From: an uncultured Erysipelotrichaceae bacterium
Lineage (GTDB): Bacteria > Bacillota_I > Bacilli_A > Erysipelotrichales > Erysipelotrichaceae
Length of the DNA stretch: 6,464 bases
Direction of reading: 5' to 3'
NCBI GenBank assembly: GCA_902803275.1
Contig: CADCPE010000133.1
Span: 1-6,464, forward strand
Under the pieces are notes generated by a model. That model saw only the letters and a list, made by a program, of their open reading frames with translations, was not told the origin of the DNA and did not search any database. This document shows positions 1 to 6,464 of this stretch, piece by piece (the stretch's first letter is position 1; each line of letters begins with the position of its first letter). Both the position numbers and the translations under genes were made by a program.

Positions 1-912
1 ACGGAAGTCATCAAGGTCTATGTCGTTCAGAAACGTAAGATCTCTGAAGGCGACAAGATGGCCGGAAGACACGGCAACAAGGGCGTCATCTCCAAGATCC
101 TGCCGATCGAAGATATGCCGTTCATGGCCGATGGAACTCCGGTCGACATCATGCTTAACCCGTTCGGCGTGCCTTCACGTATGAACATCGGTCAGGTCCT
201 GGAAATCCACCTGGGCATGGCTGCCAAGGCGTTAAGTGAAAAGACAGGCAAACCGGTCAAGTTTGCGACTCCGGTCTTTGACGGAATCACAAATGAAGAA
301 CTCACTCAGATCATGGAAGAAGCTCAGACATCCATGGATGGCAAGATCGTACTCCGTGACGGCAAGACCGGTGAACCATATGATGAAAGAATCTCCGTTG
401 GCGTAATGTATATGATCAAGCTGGCACACATGGTCGACGATAAGCTCCATGCGCGTGCTACAGGTCCGTATTCATTAGTTACCCAGCAGCCGCTTGGCGG
501 TAAGGCACAGAACGGTGGTCAGAGATTCGGTGAAATGGAAGTCTGGGCTCTTGAAGCCTATGGCGCAGCTCATACTCTGGAAGAGATACTGACTGTCAAG
601 TCAGATGATATCAATGGTCGTACCAAGACTTATGATGCGATCATCAAGGGTAAGAGGATTCCTGATCCGGGCATCCCTGAATCATTCAACGTTCTCAAGA
701 ACGAACTGCAGGCTCTGGCACTCGATGTCAGAATGCTGGACGCTGATGGCAATGAAGTAAGCATCAGCAGAGTCGATGATGATGACCGTGAAGTAGAAAG
801 AGACAGCAATGCAACTGTTATCGAAGATACTGAAGGTCTGCAGGTCAGAGACACTATTGATGAAGAAGAAGCTCCGGAAGCCGTAATGGGTCTGGATGAA
901 GAGGAGGTATAG
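1..912 (+). CDS. rpoB: RNA polymerase beta subunit, C-terminal part (5' end outside window)
   Basis: The frame is open from the first base and gives 303 residues before a TAG stop, so this is the last quarter or so of the beta subunit of DNA-directed RNA polymerase. Conserved beta motifs appear in order: GDKMAGRHGNKGV (residues 18-30 of the fragment, holding the lysines near the active centre), NPFGVPSRMNIGQ (about 51-63), GGQRFGEMEVWALEAYGAA (about 172-190) and PESFNVL (about 228-234). The end of the core fold is followed by an acidic tail of about 55 residues rich in Asp and Glu; an acidic beta tail is also known in Bacillus. The usual KAQFGG reads KAQNGG here. The gene is co-directional with rpoC and separated from it by two bases, as expected for a translationally linked rpoBC pair. 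The ATG at 58 is an internal methionine and not the start. Identification is secure; the true start lies upstream of the window. Confidence 0.98.
   Translation, partial: TEVIKVYVVQKRKISEGDKMAGRHGNKGVISKILPIEDMPFMADGTPVDIMLNPFGVPSRMNIGQVLEIHLGMAAKALSEKTGKPVKFATPVFDGITNEELTQIMEEAQTSMDGKIVLRDGKTGEPYDERISVGVMYMIKLAHMVDDKLHARATGPYSLVTQQPLGGKAQNGGQRFGEMEVWALEAYGAAHTLEEILTVKSDDINGRTKTYDAIIKGKRIPDPGIPESFNVLKNELQALALDVRMLDADGNEVSISRVDDDDREVERDSNATVIEDTEGLQVRDTIDEEEAPEAVMGLDEEEV
901..907 (+). promoter_or_regulatory. Ribosome binding site of rpoC inside the end of rpoB
   Basis: GAGGAGG sits 7 bases before the ATG at 915 and overlaps the last sense codons of rpoB. It is a near-perfect anti-16S match and fixes the rpoC start. 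Its placement suggests that ribosomes finishing rpoB hand over directly to rpoC, keeping the two subunits at similar levels. Confidence 0.88.
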
Positions 913-914
913 AC

Positions 915-3900
915 ATGGCGAAAAACAAGTTTGAAGCAATCAAAGTCGGTTTAGCATCTCCTGAAAGGATTCTTGAATGGTCACATGGTGAAGTAACCAA
1001 GCCTGAGACCATCAACTACCGTTCGCAGAAGCCGGACAGAGACGGTCTGTTCTGCGAAAGGATCTTCGGTCCGACCAAGGACTGGGAATGTTACTGCGGC
1101 AAGTACAAGAAGGTACGTTACAAAGGTGTCGTCTGTGACCGCTGTGGTGTTGAGATCACCAAGTCTTCTGTAAGAAGAGAGCGTATGGGCCATATCGCCC
1201 TGGCTGCTCCGGTCGCCCACATCTGGTATCTGAAGGGCATCCCTTCAAGAATGGGCTTAGTGCTTAACGTTTCACCAAAGATCCTTGAAGAAGTAGTATA
1301 TTTCGTTACCTGGATCGTAACTGATCCTGGTTCGACTGATCTTGAATACAAGCAGCCATTGTCAGAGCTCGAAGTCAGAAACTACGAAGCTCTCTATGGC
1401 AGAGAAGCATTCAAGGCACAGACCGGTGCCGAAGCGATCAAGACATTGCTCGAACAGGTCGATGTTGTAAAAGAAAAACAGGCTATCGTCAAGGAACTTG
1501 AAAAAGCCCAGGGTGACAAGCGCAAGAAACTGATCAAGCGTCTTGAGACCATCAACGCTTTCGTCGAGTCTGAAAACAAGCCTGAATGGATGGTATTGAC
1601 GATGTTACCGGTAATACCACCAGATTTAAGACCGATGCTGCAGCTCGATGGTGGCAGATTCGCCACATCTGATCTGAACGATCTGTATCGTCGAGTCATC
1701 ACCCGTAACAACCGTTTGAAGAAGCTGCTGGAGATCGGTACTCCTAGTATCATCGTCCAGAACGAAAAACGTATGTTGCAGGAAGCTGTCGACGCTCTGA
1801 TCGATAACGGCAGAAGAGGAAATCCGGTCAAGGGTTCCGCCAACCGTCCGTTAAAGTCTCTGTCTCACTCCTTGAAGGGTAAGCAGGGCCGTTTCAGACA
1901 GAATCTGCTTGGTAAGCGTGTTGACTTCTCCGGAAGATCAGTTATCGCGGTTGGACCGGATCTCAAGATGTACCAGTGTGGTATCCCTAGAGAAATGGCG
2001 ATCCAGCTTTACAAGCCGTTCGTTATCAACGAACTGGTAAACCAGAAGATCGCGCAGTCTTCCAAGTTTGCCGAGAAGATGATCGAAAGATTTGATCCGG
2101 CGATCTGGGACGTCTTAGAGGAACTGATGGACAACCATCCGGTATTCCTCAACCGTGCTCCGACACTTCACAGACTGGGTATTCAGGCTTTCAAGCCTAA
2201 ACTCGTCGAAGGAAGAGCTATAAGATTGCATCCACTCGTATGTACAGCATTCAACGCCGACTTTGATGGCGACCAGATGGCAGTCCATCTACCGTTATCA
2301 GAAGAGGCCAGAGCCGAAGCTGAAATACTGATGATGGCTTCCAACAACATCCTTGGTCCTAAGGATGGCAAGCCGATCGTTACTCCATCACAGGATATGG
2401 TTCTTGGTAACTTCTATCTGAACATGGAAGAAACAGCTGAGGAATTCTACGAGAAGGCTGATGCCCTTGAAGCATTAGGCGACAAGGAAACGGCTGCGAT
2501 GTGGAGAAAATTCGGTGACAATGAAGGTCACGTATACAAGGACTTCAATGAAGCTCTGATGGCTTATCAGAACAAGGAAGTGCATCTGCATACCCGTGTA
2601 GCTGTACCGGCCAAGGCTCTGAAGAAGACCTGCTTCAGCGAAGATCAGGAAGAAAAGTATCTGGTCACTACGATCGGAAAGCTTATCTTCAATGACAAGT
2701 TCCCGGCTGATTTCCCATACATCAATGATGTTGAGGGAGATTCGCTAAAGAGAACACCTGACAAGTATTTCGTATCATGCGGTACCGATATTGCCAAGTT
2801 TATCAGGGAACAGAAGATCGCTCCTGAATTCACCAAGAAGAACCTTTCCAAGGTAATTGCGGAAGTCTTCGCAAGATACAAGACTGAAGGTTCATCAAAT
2901 ATCCTGGATGCGATCAAGGACTTAGGATTTGAATATTCAACTGTTGCCGGTATGACGATATCTCTGGCAGATATCAATGTCGCACCGCACAAGCAGAAAT
3001 ACGTTGATGAAGCAAAGGCTAAGGCCGATGTACTGCAGAATCTGCTTAGAAGAGGTCAGCTCACTCTGCCTGAGTGGGAAAAGCACTTCTCAAGACTGTG
3101 GGCCGATGCGACCAACGCGATCGGTGACGACGTCATGGACAACCTGCCTCGTAAGTCGCCAATCAACATGTCGTCAGTATCAGGTGCCCGTGGTAACAAG
3201 TCCAACTTTACTCAGCTGGCAGGTATGCGTGGTCTGATGGGCAGACCTACTCAGTCAAAATCAAAGAAGGAATATCAGCCATCAATCATTGAGGTTCCTA
3301 TCTATTCGTCATTCCGTGAAGGTCTGAATGTGTCTGAATTCTTCATTTCGACCCACGGTGTGCGTAAAGGTCTGACTGATACAGCCCTGAAGACTGCCGA
3401 ATCAGGCTATCTGACAAGAAGACTTGTCGATGTAGCTCAGGACGTTATGATCATGGAAGAAGACTGTCATACCGACCAGGGTTACTATGTTACAGATATT
3501 ATCGATCAGAAGGACAATTCAACTATTGAAAAGTTCTATGATCGTATCGTCGGACGCTATGCCAAGGAACAGCTGGCTGATCCTGAAACAGGCGAGATCA
3601 TCATTGATGAAGATGAATTCATCGATGAAACGATTGCCGATAAGATCTTGAAGGCCGGCTACAAAGGCATGAATATCCGCAATTCATTTACCTGTAAGTG
3701 CAAAGACGGTATCTGCCGCAAGTGCTATGGCCGCAACATGGCTACCGGCAAGCTCGTCGAAGCGGGCGAAGCTATCGGTATCATGGCTGCACAGTCAATC
3801 GGTGAACCAGGTACTCAGCTGACAATGCGTACCTTCCACTCCGGTGGTGTCGCAAATGCCAACGATGATATCACACAGGGTCTGCCACGTGTTGAGGAAC

Positions 3901-4772
3901 TTTTCGAAGCACGCTGTCCGAAACATCCGGCTGTCTTAGCCAAGATCGCAGGTGAGATCACCAGGGTTGAAGAACTTGAAGACCATTCATGGGCTATCGA
4001 GATCTCCAACGAGAAGGAATCGATCGTACATAAGATCGGTATCTCTCAGACGGTCAGAGCCTGGATCAAAGTTGGTGAACAGGTCAGAGCCGGTGCTAAA
4101 CTAACCGAAGGAAACGTAGATCCTAAGGAACTGTTGAGCATTGCCGGTGTCCAGGCTGTTCAGAACTACATCCTGAAGGAAGTCAAGAAGGTTTATGCCG
4201 TAACCGGTATCGATATCTCTGATAAACACGTCGAAGTCATCATCAAACAGATGCTCAAGAAGGTTATCATCATCGATCCGGGAGATTCAGAACTCTGCGC
4301 CGGTCAGACGATCTCCTTAAAGAGACTGACTGATCTGAACAACGAACTGCTGATCAACGGCAAGGTCCCTGCGAAGTTCGGACCATTGCTGCTGGGTATT
4401 TCGAAGTCATCAGTAGAGACTGATTCATTCCTGTCAGCTGCGTCATTCCAGGAAACAACCAAGGTATTGACGGATGCTGCAGTCAACGGCAAGATCGACA
4501 ATCTGTTCGGTATCAAGGAGAACGTTATTATCGGAAAGCTGATCCCAGCCGGTACCGGTTCTAAGTTCGAAAGAGATACTACCAGACTGATCGAGGAAAG
4601 AGCTGAAGAGCTTGACGAGATCAGGGAGGAGAAACTCCAGGCTGCGCAGGAGGAAGCTCAGCTTCCAAGCGAGATGCTGGGTGATGCGGACGATGATGAC
4701 GATTTCAGGGATGATGAAAACATCAACGAAGAAGTCGCTGAAGAAGAAGCAGAACCAGAAACCGAAGAATAA
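915..4772 (+). CDS. rpoC: RNA polymerase beta' subunit, complete
   Basis: This complete 1285-residue beta' subunit forms the catalytic centre of RNA polymerase together with beta. The N-terminal zinc site uses C59, C61, C74 and C77. The catalytic NADFDGD loop lies at 447-453, with Asp 449, 451 and 453 holding the Mg ion. RAPTLHR (414-420) is also intact. The bridge helix spans about 815-843. The second zinc site uses C851, C927, C934 and C937, with an extra C929 close by. The trigger loop begins around SIGEPGTQLTMRTFH (961-975), with M971, R972 and H975 as the usual NTP-contacting residues; there is no large insertion like that of Proteobacteria. Two features stand out: about 9 additional residues within 776-790, just before the conserved IIEVPI, and an acidic, partly helical tail from about 1221 to 1285. 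The protein is therefore roughly 85 residues longer than the Bacillus protein as I recall it. The ATG at 915 has an ideal ribosome binding site. A hairpin follows the TAA stop. Confidence 0.99.
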   Translation: MAKNKFEAIKVGLASPERILEWSHGEVTKPETINYRSQKPDRDGLFCERIFGPTKDWECYCGKYKKVRYKGVVCDRCGVEITKSSVRRERMGHIALAAPVAHIWYLKGIPSRMGLVLNVSPKILEEVVYFVTWIVTDPGSTDLEYKQPLSELEVRNYEALYGREAFKAQTGAEAIKTLLEQVDVVKEKQAIVKELEKAQGDKRKKLIKRLETINAFVESENKPEWMVLTMLPVIPPDLRPMLQLDGGRFATSDLNDLYRRVITRNNRLKKLLEIGTPSIIVQNEKRMLQEAVDALIDNGRRGNPVKGSANRPLKSLSHSLKGKQGRFRQNLLGKRVDFSGRSVIAVGPDLKMYQCGIPREMAIQLYKPFVINELVNQKIAQSSKFAEKMIERFDPAIWDVLEELMDNHPVFLNRAPTLHRLGIQAFKPKLVEGRAIRLHPLVCTAFNADFDGDQMAVHLPLSEEARAEAEILMMASNNILGPKDGKPIVTPSQDMVLGNFYLNMEETAEEFYEKADALEALGDKETAAMWRKFGDNEGHVYKDFNEALMAYQNKEVHLHTRVAVPAKALKKTCFSEDQEEKYLVTTIGKLIFNDKFPADFPYINDVEGDSLKRTPDKYFVSCGTDIAKFIREQKIAPEFTKKNLSKVIAEVFARYKTEGSSNILDAIKDLGFEYSTVAGMTISLADINVAPHKQKYVDEAKAKADVLQNLLRRGQLTLPEWEKHFSRLWADATNAIGDDVMDNLPRKSPINMSSVSGARGNKSNFTQLAGMRGLMGRPTQSKSKKEYQPSIIEVPIYSSFREGLNVSEFFISTHGVRKGLTDTALKTAESGYLTRRLVDVAQDVMIMEEDCHTDQGYYVTDIIDQKDNSTIEKFYDRIVGRYAKEQLADPETGEIIIDEDEFIDETIADKILKAGYKGMNIRNSFTCKCKDGICRKCYGRNMATGKLVEAGEAIGIMAAQSIGEPGTQLTMRTFHSGGVANANDDITQGLPRVEELFEARCPKHPAVLAKIAGEITRVEELEDHSWAIEISNEKESIVHKIGISQTVRAWIKVGEQVRAGAKLTEGNVDPKELLSIAGVQAVQNYILKEVKKVYAVTGIDISDKHVEVIIKQMLKKVIIIDPGDSELCAGQTISLKRLTDLNNELLINGKVPAKFGPLLLGISKSSVETDSFLSAASFQETTKVLTDAAVNGKIDNLFGIKENVIIGKLIPAGTGSKFERDTTRLIEERAEELDEIREEKLQAAQEEAQLPSEMLGDADDDDDFRDDENINEEVAEEEAEPETEE

Positions 4773-4778
4773 TCATTC

Positions 4779-4809
4779 AAAGGATCGACTGAAAGGTCGG
4801 TCCTTTCTT
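4779..4809 (+). terminator. Probable rho-independent terminator of the rpoBC operon
   Basis: Six bases after the rpoC stop, AAAGGATCGACT (4779-4790) pairs with GGTCGGTCCTTT (4795-4806). This gives a 12-bp stem containing two G-T pairs and closed by a GAAA tetraloop, which is a very stable loop type. The downstream tract is TTTCTT, including the end of the stem, which is only a modest U-run, so termination may be incomplete. A weaker AT-rich hairpin (ATGAAA 4810-4815 with TTTCAT 4820-4825) follows at once. Position and structure fit the end of the rpoBC transcript. Confidence 0.75.
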
Positions 4810-4873
4810 ATGAAAGAATTTTCATTATTATGAAAAAATCTTTGTATTTTTATCAAAAATAAGTTTCATATCA

Positions 4874-4903
4874 TTGATTTTTATCGGGAAAGTATATTAT
4901 TAT
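4874..4903 (+). promoter_or_regulatory. Candidate sigma-A type promoter for the metQN operon
   Basis: TTGATT (4874-4879, 4 of 6 to TTGACA) and TATTAT (4898-4903, 5 of 6 to TATAAT) are separated by 18 bases. Initiation about 7 bases later would fall near 4910, right where the base-pairing of T-box Stem I begins, which supports the assignment. An overlapping TATTAT at 4895-4900 would give a 15-base spacer and is less likely. The flanking 4826-4873 stretch is AT-rich and shows no gene. The -35 half overlaps one copy of a 9-base direct repeat. Confidence 0.6.
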
Positions 4904-4910
4904 TTAGAAA

Positions 4911-5141
4911 AGCTTTGAAAAGAAGAGTAGCTTATCCGAAGAGCCTAGAGAGTCCTCACAAGGTGAAAGAGGAACTTGGAGAATAAGTGAACATGGTCTT
5001 GGAGCTGTTAACTCGATATGAGAGTTAAACGTAATGCACACGTTATAGTGCTAGGATATGTTTGTATCTGAAGAAGGTGTAGCAATACACGAATTAAGGT
5101 GGTAACACGGCATTCAAGTCGTCCTTAGGGACGGCTTTTTT
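4911..5141 (+). ncRNA. T-box riboswitch leader, tRNA-Met specific by its ATG specifier
   Basis: All parts of a transcriptional T-box leader can be traced. The Stem I base is AGCTTTGA (4911-4918) with TTGGAGCT (4999-5006). The specifier loop has AGTA (4926-4929) opposite GAA (4989-4991), the loop-E motif, capped by CTTAT (4931-4935) with ATAAG (4983-4987). The specifier codon is ATG at 4993-4995, followed by a purine. A distal arm is TCCTC (4953-4957) with GAGGA (4969-4973), near an AGAGAG run. A Stem II hairpin is TTAACTC (5008-5014) with GAGTTAA (5022-5028). A pseudoknot pairs ACGT (5029-5032) with ACGT (5040-5043), and GCAC (5036-5039) with GTGC (5048-5051). Stem III is GTGTA-GCAA-TACAC (5077-5090). 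The antiterminator joins TTAAGG (5094-5099) with CCTTAG (5123-5128), and ACGGC (5107-5111) with GTCGT (5118-5122), around the bulge TGGTAAC (5100-5106). The TGGT in the bulge pairs with a tRNA ending ACCA. The methionine specifier agrees with the downstream methionine transporter genes. Uncharged tRNA-Met should switch transcription on. Confidence 0.95.
5116..5141 (+). terminator. Regulated intrinsic terminator of the T-box leader
   Basis: AAGTCGTCC (5116-5124) pairs with GGACGGCTT (5129-5137), giving 9 bp with one G-T pair, a TTAG loop and a T-run at 5136-5141. Its left arm and loop (5118-5128) are the same bases that the antiterminator uses, so the two folds exclude each other. This hairpin is the OFF state when tRNA-Met is charged. 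Confidence 0.93.
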
Positions 5142-5174
5142 GTTTAAAAGGATACAAACCTCAGATGTAATATG

Positions 5175-5181
5175 AAAGGGG
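5175..5181 (+). promoter_or_regulatory. Ribosome binding site that sets the metQ start
   Basis: AAAGGGG lies 8 bases before the ATG at 5190. The in-frame ATG at 5172 lies directly upstream of this motif and has no comparable site of its own, so the site decides in favour of 5190. That start also gives a normal lipoprotein signal beginning MKK. Confidence 0.8.
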
Positions 5182-5189
5182 AAGAAATC

Positions 5190-6029
5190 ATGAAGAAAAT
5201 TATTACATTATTACTCGTTTTACTGACATTATGCGCTTGTTCAAACGGAGGCGGTCAGCCTTCCGGCAATGACGAACCAAAGGATGAGACGATCAAGATC
5301 TCTGTTGCCTGCTCACCAACACCTCATGCCGAGATCCTGGCTAAAGCAAAGGATATCCTGGCTCAGCAGAACATCGAACTTGAGATCGTTGAATTTGAAG
5401 ACTATGTACAGCCTGTTGAAGTCGTTGAATCAGGTGAGATCGATGCCAACTACTTCGCACATGTTCCTTATCTGAACAACTACAACGATGAAAAGGGTAC
5501 GACCCAGACCGTTGTCGGCAAGATCCACTATGAACCGTTCGGCATCTATCCGGGCAAGAAGGCTTCCTTGGCTGATCTGGCAGATGGCGATGATATCCTG
5601 GTTCCTAACGATGGCACAAACGAAACAAGAGCTCTGCTGCTGTTACAGGACAATGGCATTATAACTTTACCTGAAGGTGTAGGAGCTGATACGGTCGTTA
5701 CTGTCAACGATATCGTTGAATACAAAGTCAAAGTGAACATCAAGGAAGTTGAAGCTGCGCAGATCGCCAGATCAAAAGATGATGCCGCTGTCGTGATCCT
5801 TAACGGTAACTATGCACTGGCTGCTGGTCTGAATGTTTCCAAAGATGCGATTGCTTATGAAAAATCAGATTCATCTGCCGCCAAGACTTATGTCAACGTT
5901 GTAGCGGTCAAAGCCGGCAATGAAAACAACGAAGCGATCAAGGCGCTGGTAGATGTACTGGTATCAAAGGATATTCAGGATTACATCAACAATACTTACG
6001 AAGGAGCAGTAGTACCTTTCACTGAGTAA
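5190..6029 (+). CDS. metQ: Methionine ABC transporter substrate-binding lipoprotein
   Basis: This 279-residue member of the NlpA/MetQ lipoprotein family should bind methionine outside the membrane and pass it to the MetI-MetN transporter. The N-terminus is a lipoprotein signal: MKK, a hydrophobic stretch (4-14), and the lipobox LCAC (14-17), with C17 as the lipidated cysteine. A Gly/Ser/Pro/Asp-rich linker (18-33) leads to the binding domain. Family motifs are SPTPHAEIL (42-50), DANYFAHVPYL (85-95), VPNDGTNETRALLLLQ (138-153), EVEAAQIAR (186-194) and NGNYAL (205-210), all in the usual order and with normal overall length. An alternative ATG at 5172 would add MKGEEI in front and weaken the signal peptide. 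The gene lies 48 bases after the T-box terminator and one base before the first candidate start of metN. The methionine specifier of the leader strengthens the substrate call, although some relatives also take D-methionine or related compounds. Confidence 0.94.
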   Translation: MKKIITLLLVLLTLCACSNGGGQPSGNDEPKDETIKISVACSPTPHAEILAKAKDILAQQNIELEIVEFEDYVQPVEVVESGEIDANYFAHVPYLNNYNDEKGTTQTVVGKIHYEPFGIYPGKKASLADLADGDDILVPNDGTNETRALLLLQDNGIITLPEGVGADTVVTVNDIVEYKVKVNIKEVEAAQIARSKDDAAVVILNGNYALAAGLNVSKDAIAYEKSDSSAAKTYVNVVAVKAGNENNEAIKALVDVLVSKDIQDYINNTYEGAVVPFTE

Positions 6030-6030
6030 T

Positions 6031-6464
6031 ATGGAGCCGATGATTAATGTATCTCATCTGTCCAAGGCCTTTGACACCAAAGCCGGTATCGTTCATGCGC
6101 TGAACGATGTCAGCTTCGAGGTAAACAAGGGCGAGATCTTCGGCATCATCGGTCTTTCCGGGGCAGGCAAATCCACACTGGTAAGATGCCTGAACCTGCT
6201 GGAGAAACCTGATGAAGGAAGAGTCATCGTCAATGGCAAGGACCTCTTGGATCTTGATGAAAAAAGTCTCCGCAAAGAAAGAAGAAAGATTGGAATGATC
6301 TTCCAATCTTTTAACTTGCTTATGCAGGATACAGTCCTGGACAATGTCTGTTTCCCGATGGAGATCGTTGGAGTAAAAAAGGCCGAAGCCAGAAAGAAGG
6401 CTATGGAATATCTTAAGATCGTCGGTCTGCAGAACAAGGCTGAAGCCTATCCTGCACAGCTTTC
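6031..6464 (+). CDS. metN: Methionine ABC transporter ATP-binding protein, N-terminal part (3' end outside window)
   Basis: The frame is open to the window edge and gives 144 full codons plus two bases. It begins like MetN, the cytoplasmic ATPase that powers methionine import. The Walker A motif is GLSGAGKST (41-49), and the Q-loop glutamine is Q92 in FQSFNLL. The RCLNLLEKP stretch after Walker A (52-60) is typical of MetN. The sequence stops at PAQL plus the first two bases of the next codon, just where LSGGQ should follow. Walker B and the C-terminal regulatory ACT-like domain, if present, are outside. The start is uncertain. ATG 6031 is one base after the metQ stop and has no clear ribosome binding site, which would suit termination-reinitiation. 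ATG 6040 begins MINV, which matches the family's usual N-terminus better, but its GGAG (6033-6036) is only 3 bases away. Co-transcription with metQ under the T-box is expected. Confidence 0.94.
   Translation, partial: MEPMINVSHLSKAFDTKAGIVHALNDVSFEVNKGEIFGIIGLSGAGKSTLVRCLNLLEKPDEGRVIVNGKDLLDLDEKSLRKERRKIGMIFQSFNLLMQDTVLDNVCFPMEIVGVKKAEARKKAMEYLKIVGLQNKAEAYPAQL

Noticed and set aside
1394..1843. Minus-strand open frame of 149 codons inside rpoC
   Set aside because: It lies wholly antisense to a strongly conserved part of beta', resembles no protein family I know, and reflects the codon use of rpoC on the other strand.
3825..3881. Possible unusual insertion at the beta' trigger-loop tip (GVANANDD)
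   Set aside because: It is only one to three residues longer than forms I recall from Thermus and Bacillus, which is normal variation and nothing like the large proteobacterial insertion.
4612..4833. Plus-strand frame overlapping the rpoC 3' end and the terminator
   Set aside because: It is the frame-shifted reading of the Asp/Glu-rich rpoC tail, giving an Arg/Lys-rich low-complexity product, and it reads through the terminator hairpin.
4911..5141. Leader considered as a SAM riboswitch, because it precedes methionine uptake genes
   Set aside because: The AAGGTGGTAACACGG T-box element, the specifier loop and the acceptor-pairing bulge identify a T-box.
5172..5189. Six-codon N-terminal extension of metQ from ATG 5172
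   Set aside because: The ribosome binding site AAAGGGG lies inside this stretch, and the ATG at 5190 gives a standard lipoprotein signal.
6019..6437. Minus-strand open frames across the metN start
   Set aside because: They are antisense to a clear ABC ATPase with an intact Walker A motif and Q-loop, so they are shadows.

Overview
This window is a chromosomal housekeeping segment from a member of the Bacillota. It carries the end of rpoB, all of rpoC, an intergenic regulatory region, and the start of a methionine ABC transporter operon, all on the + strand. The lineage evidence is the rpoB-rpoC arrangement, a beta' subunit of the Bacillota type without the large trigger-loop insertion of Proteobacteria, AG-rich Shine-Dalgarno sites and a T-box riboswitch. 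Details of beta and beta' (KAQNGG in place of KAQFGG, long acidic tails) make me lean to a lineage near Erysipelotrichia/Mollicutes. That placement is a guess from memory and not a measurement.

Layout: positions 1-912 hold the last 303 codons of rpoB. rpoC follows at 915-4772, two bases after the rpoB stop, with its ribosome binding site inside the last rpoB codons. A hairpin with a GAAA tetraloop at 4779-4806 closes the rpoBC operon. An AT-rich spacer with a plausible promoter (4874-4903) leads into a complete T-box leader (4911-5141). This leader contains a Stem I with AGTA/GAA loop-E motifs and an ATG specifier, a Stem II, a small pseudoknot, Stem III, the T-box bulge and a competing terminator. 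Downstream are metQ (5190-6029, a substrate-binding lipoprotein) and the beginning of metN (from about 6031, the ATPase), which runs off the window edge just before its LSGGQ signature. The permease metI is expected beyond the window.

How it fits together: rpoB and rpoC encode the two large subunits that form the RNA polymerase active centre. The second unit is a methionine uptake operon whose leader should sense uncharged tRNA-Met. When charged tRNA-Met is scarce, tRNA binding to the specifier ATG and to the UGGU bulge stabilises the antiterminator and lets transcription enter metQ-metN. No CRISPR array, mobile element, tRNA or phage gene is visible. The points most worth a second look are the methionine T-box itself, a roughly 9-residue insertion in the F-loop region of beta' next to the bridge helix, and the long acidic tail of beta'.
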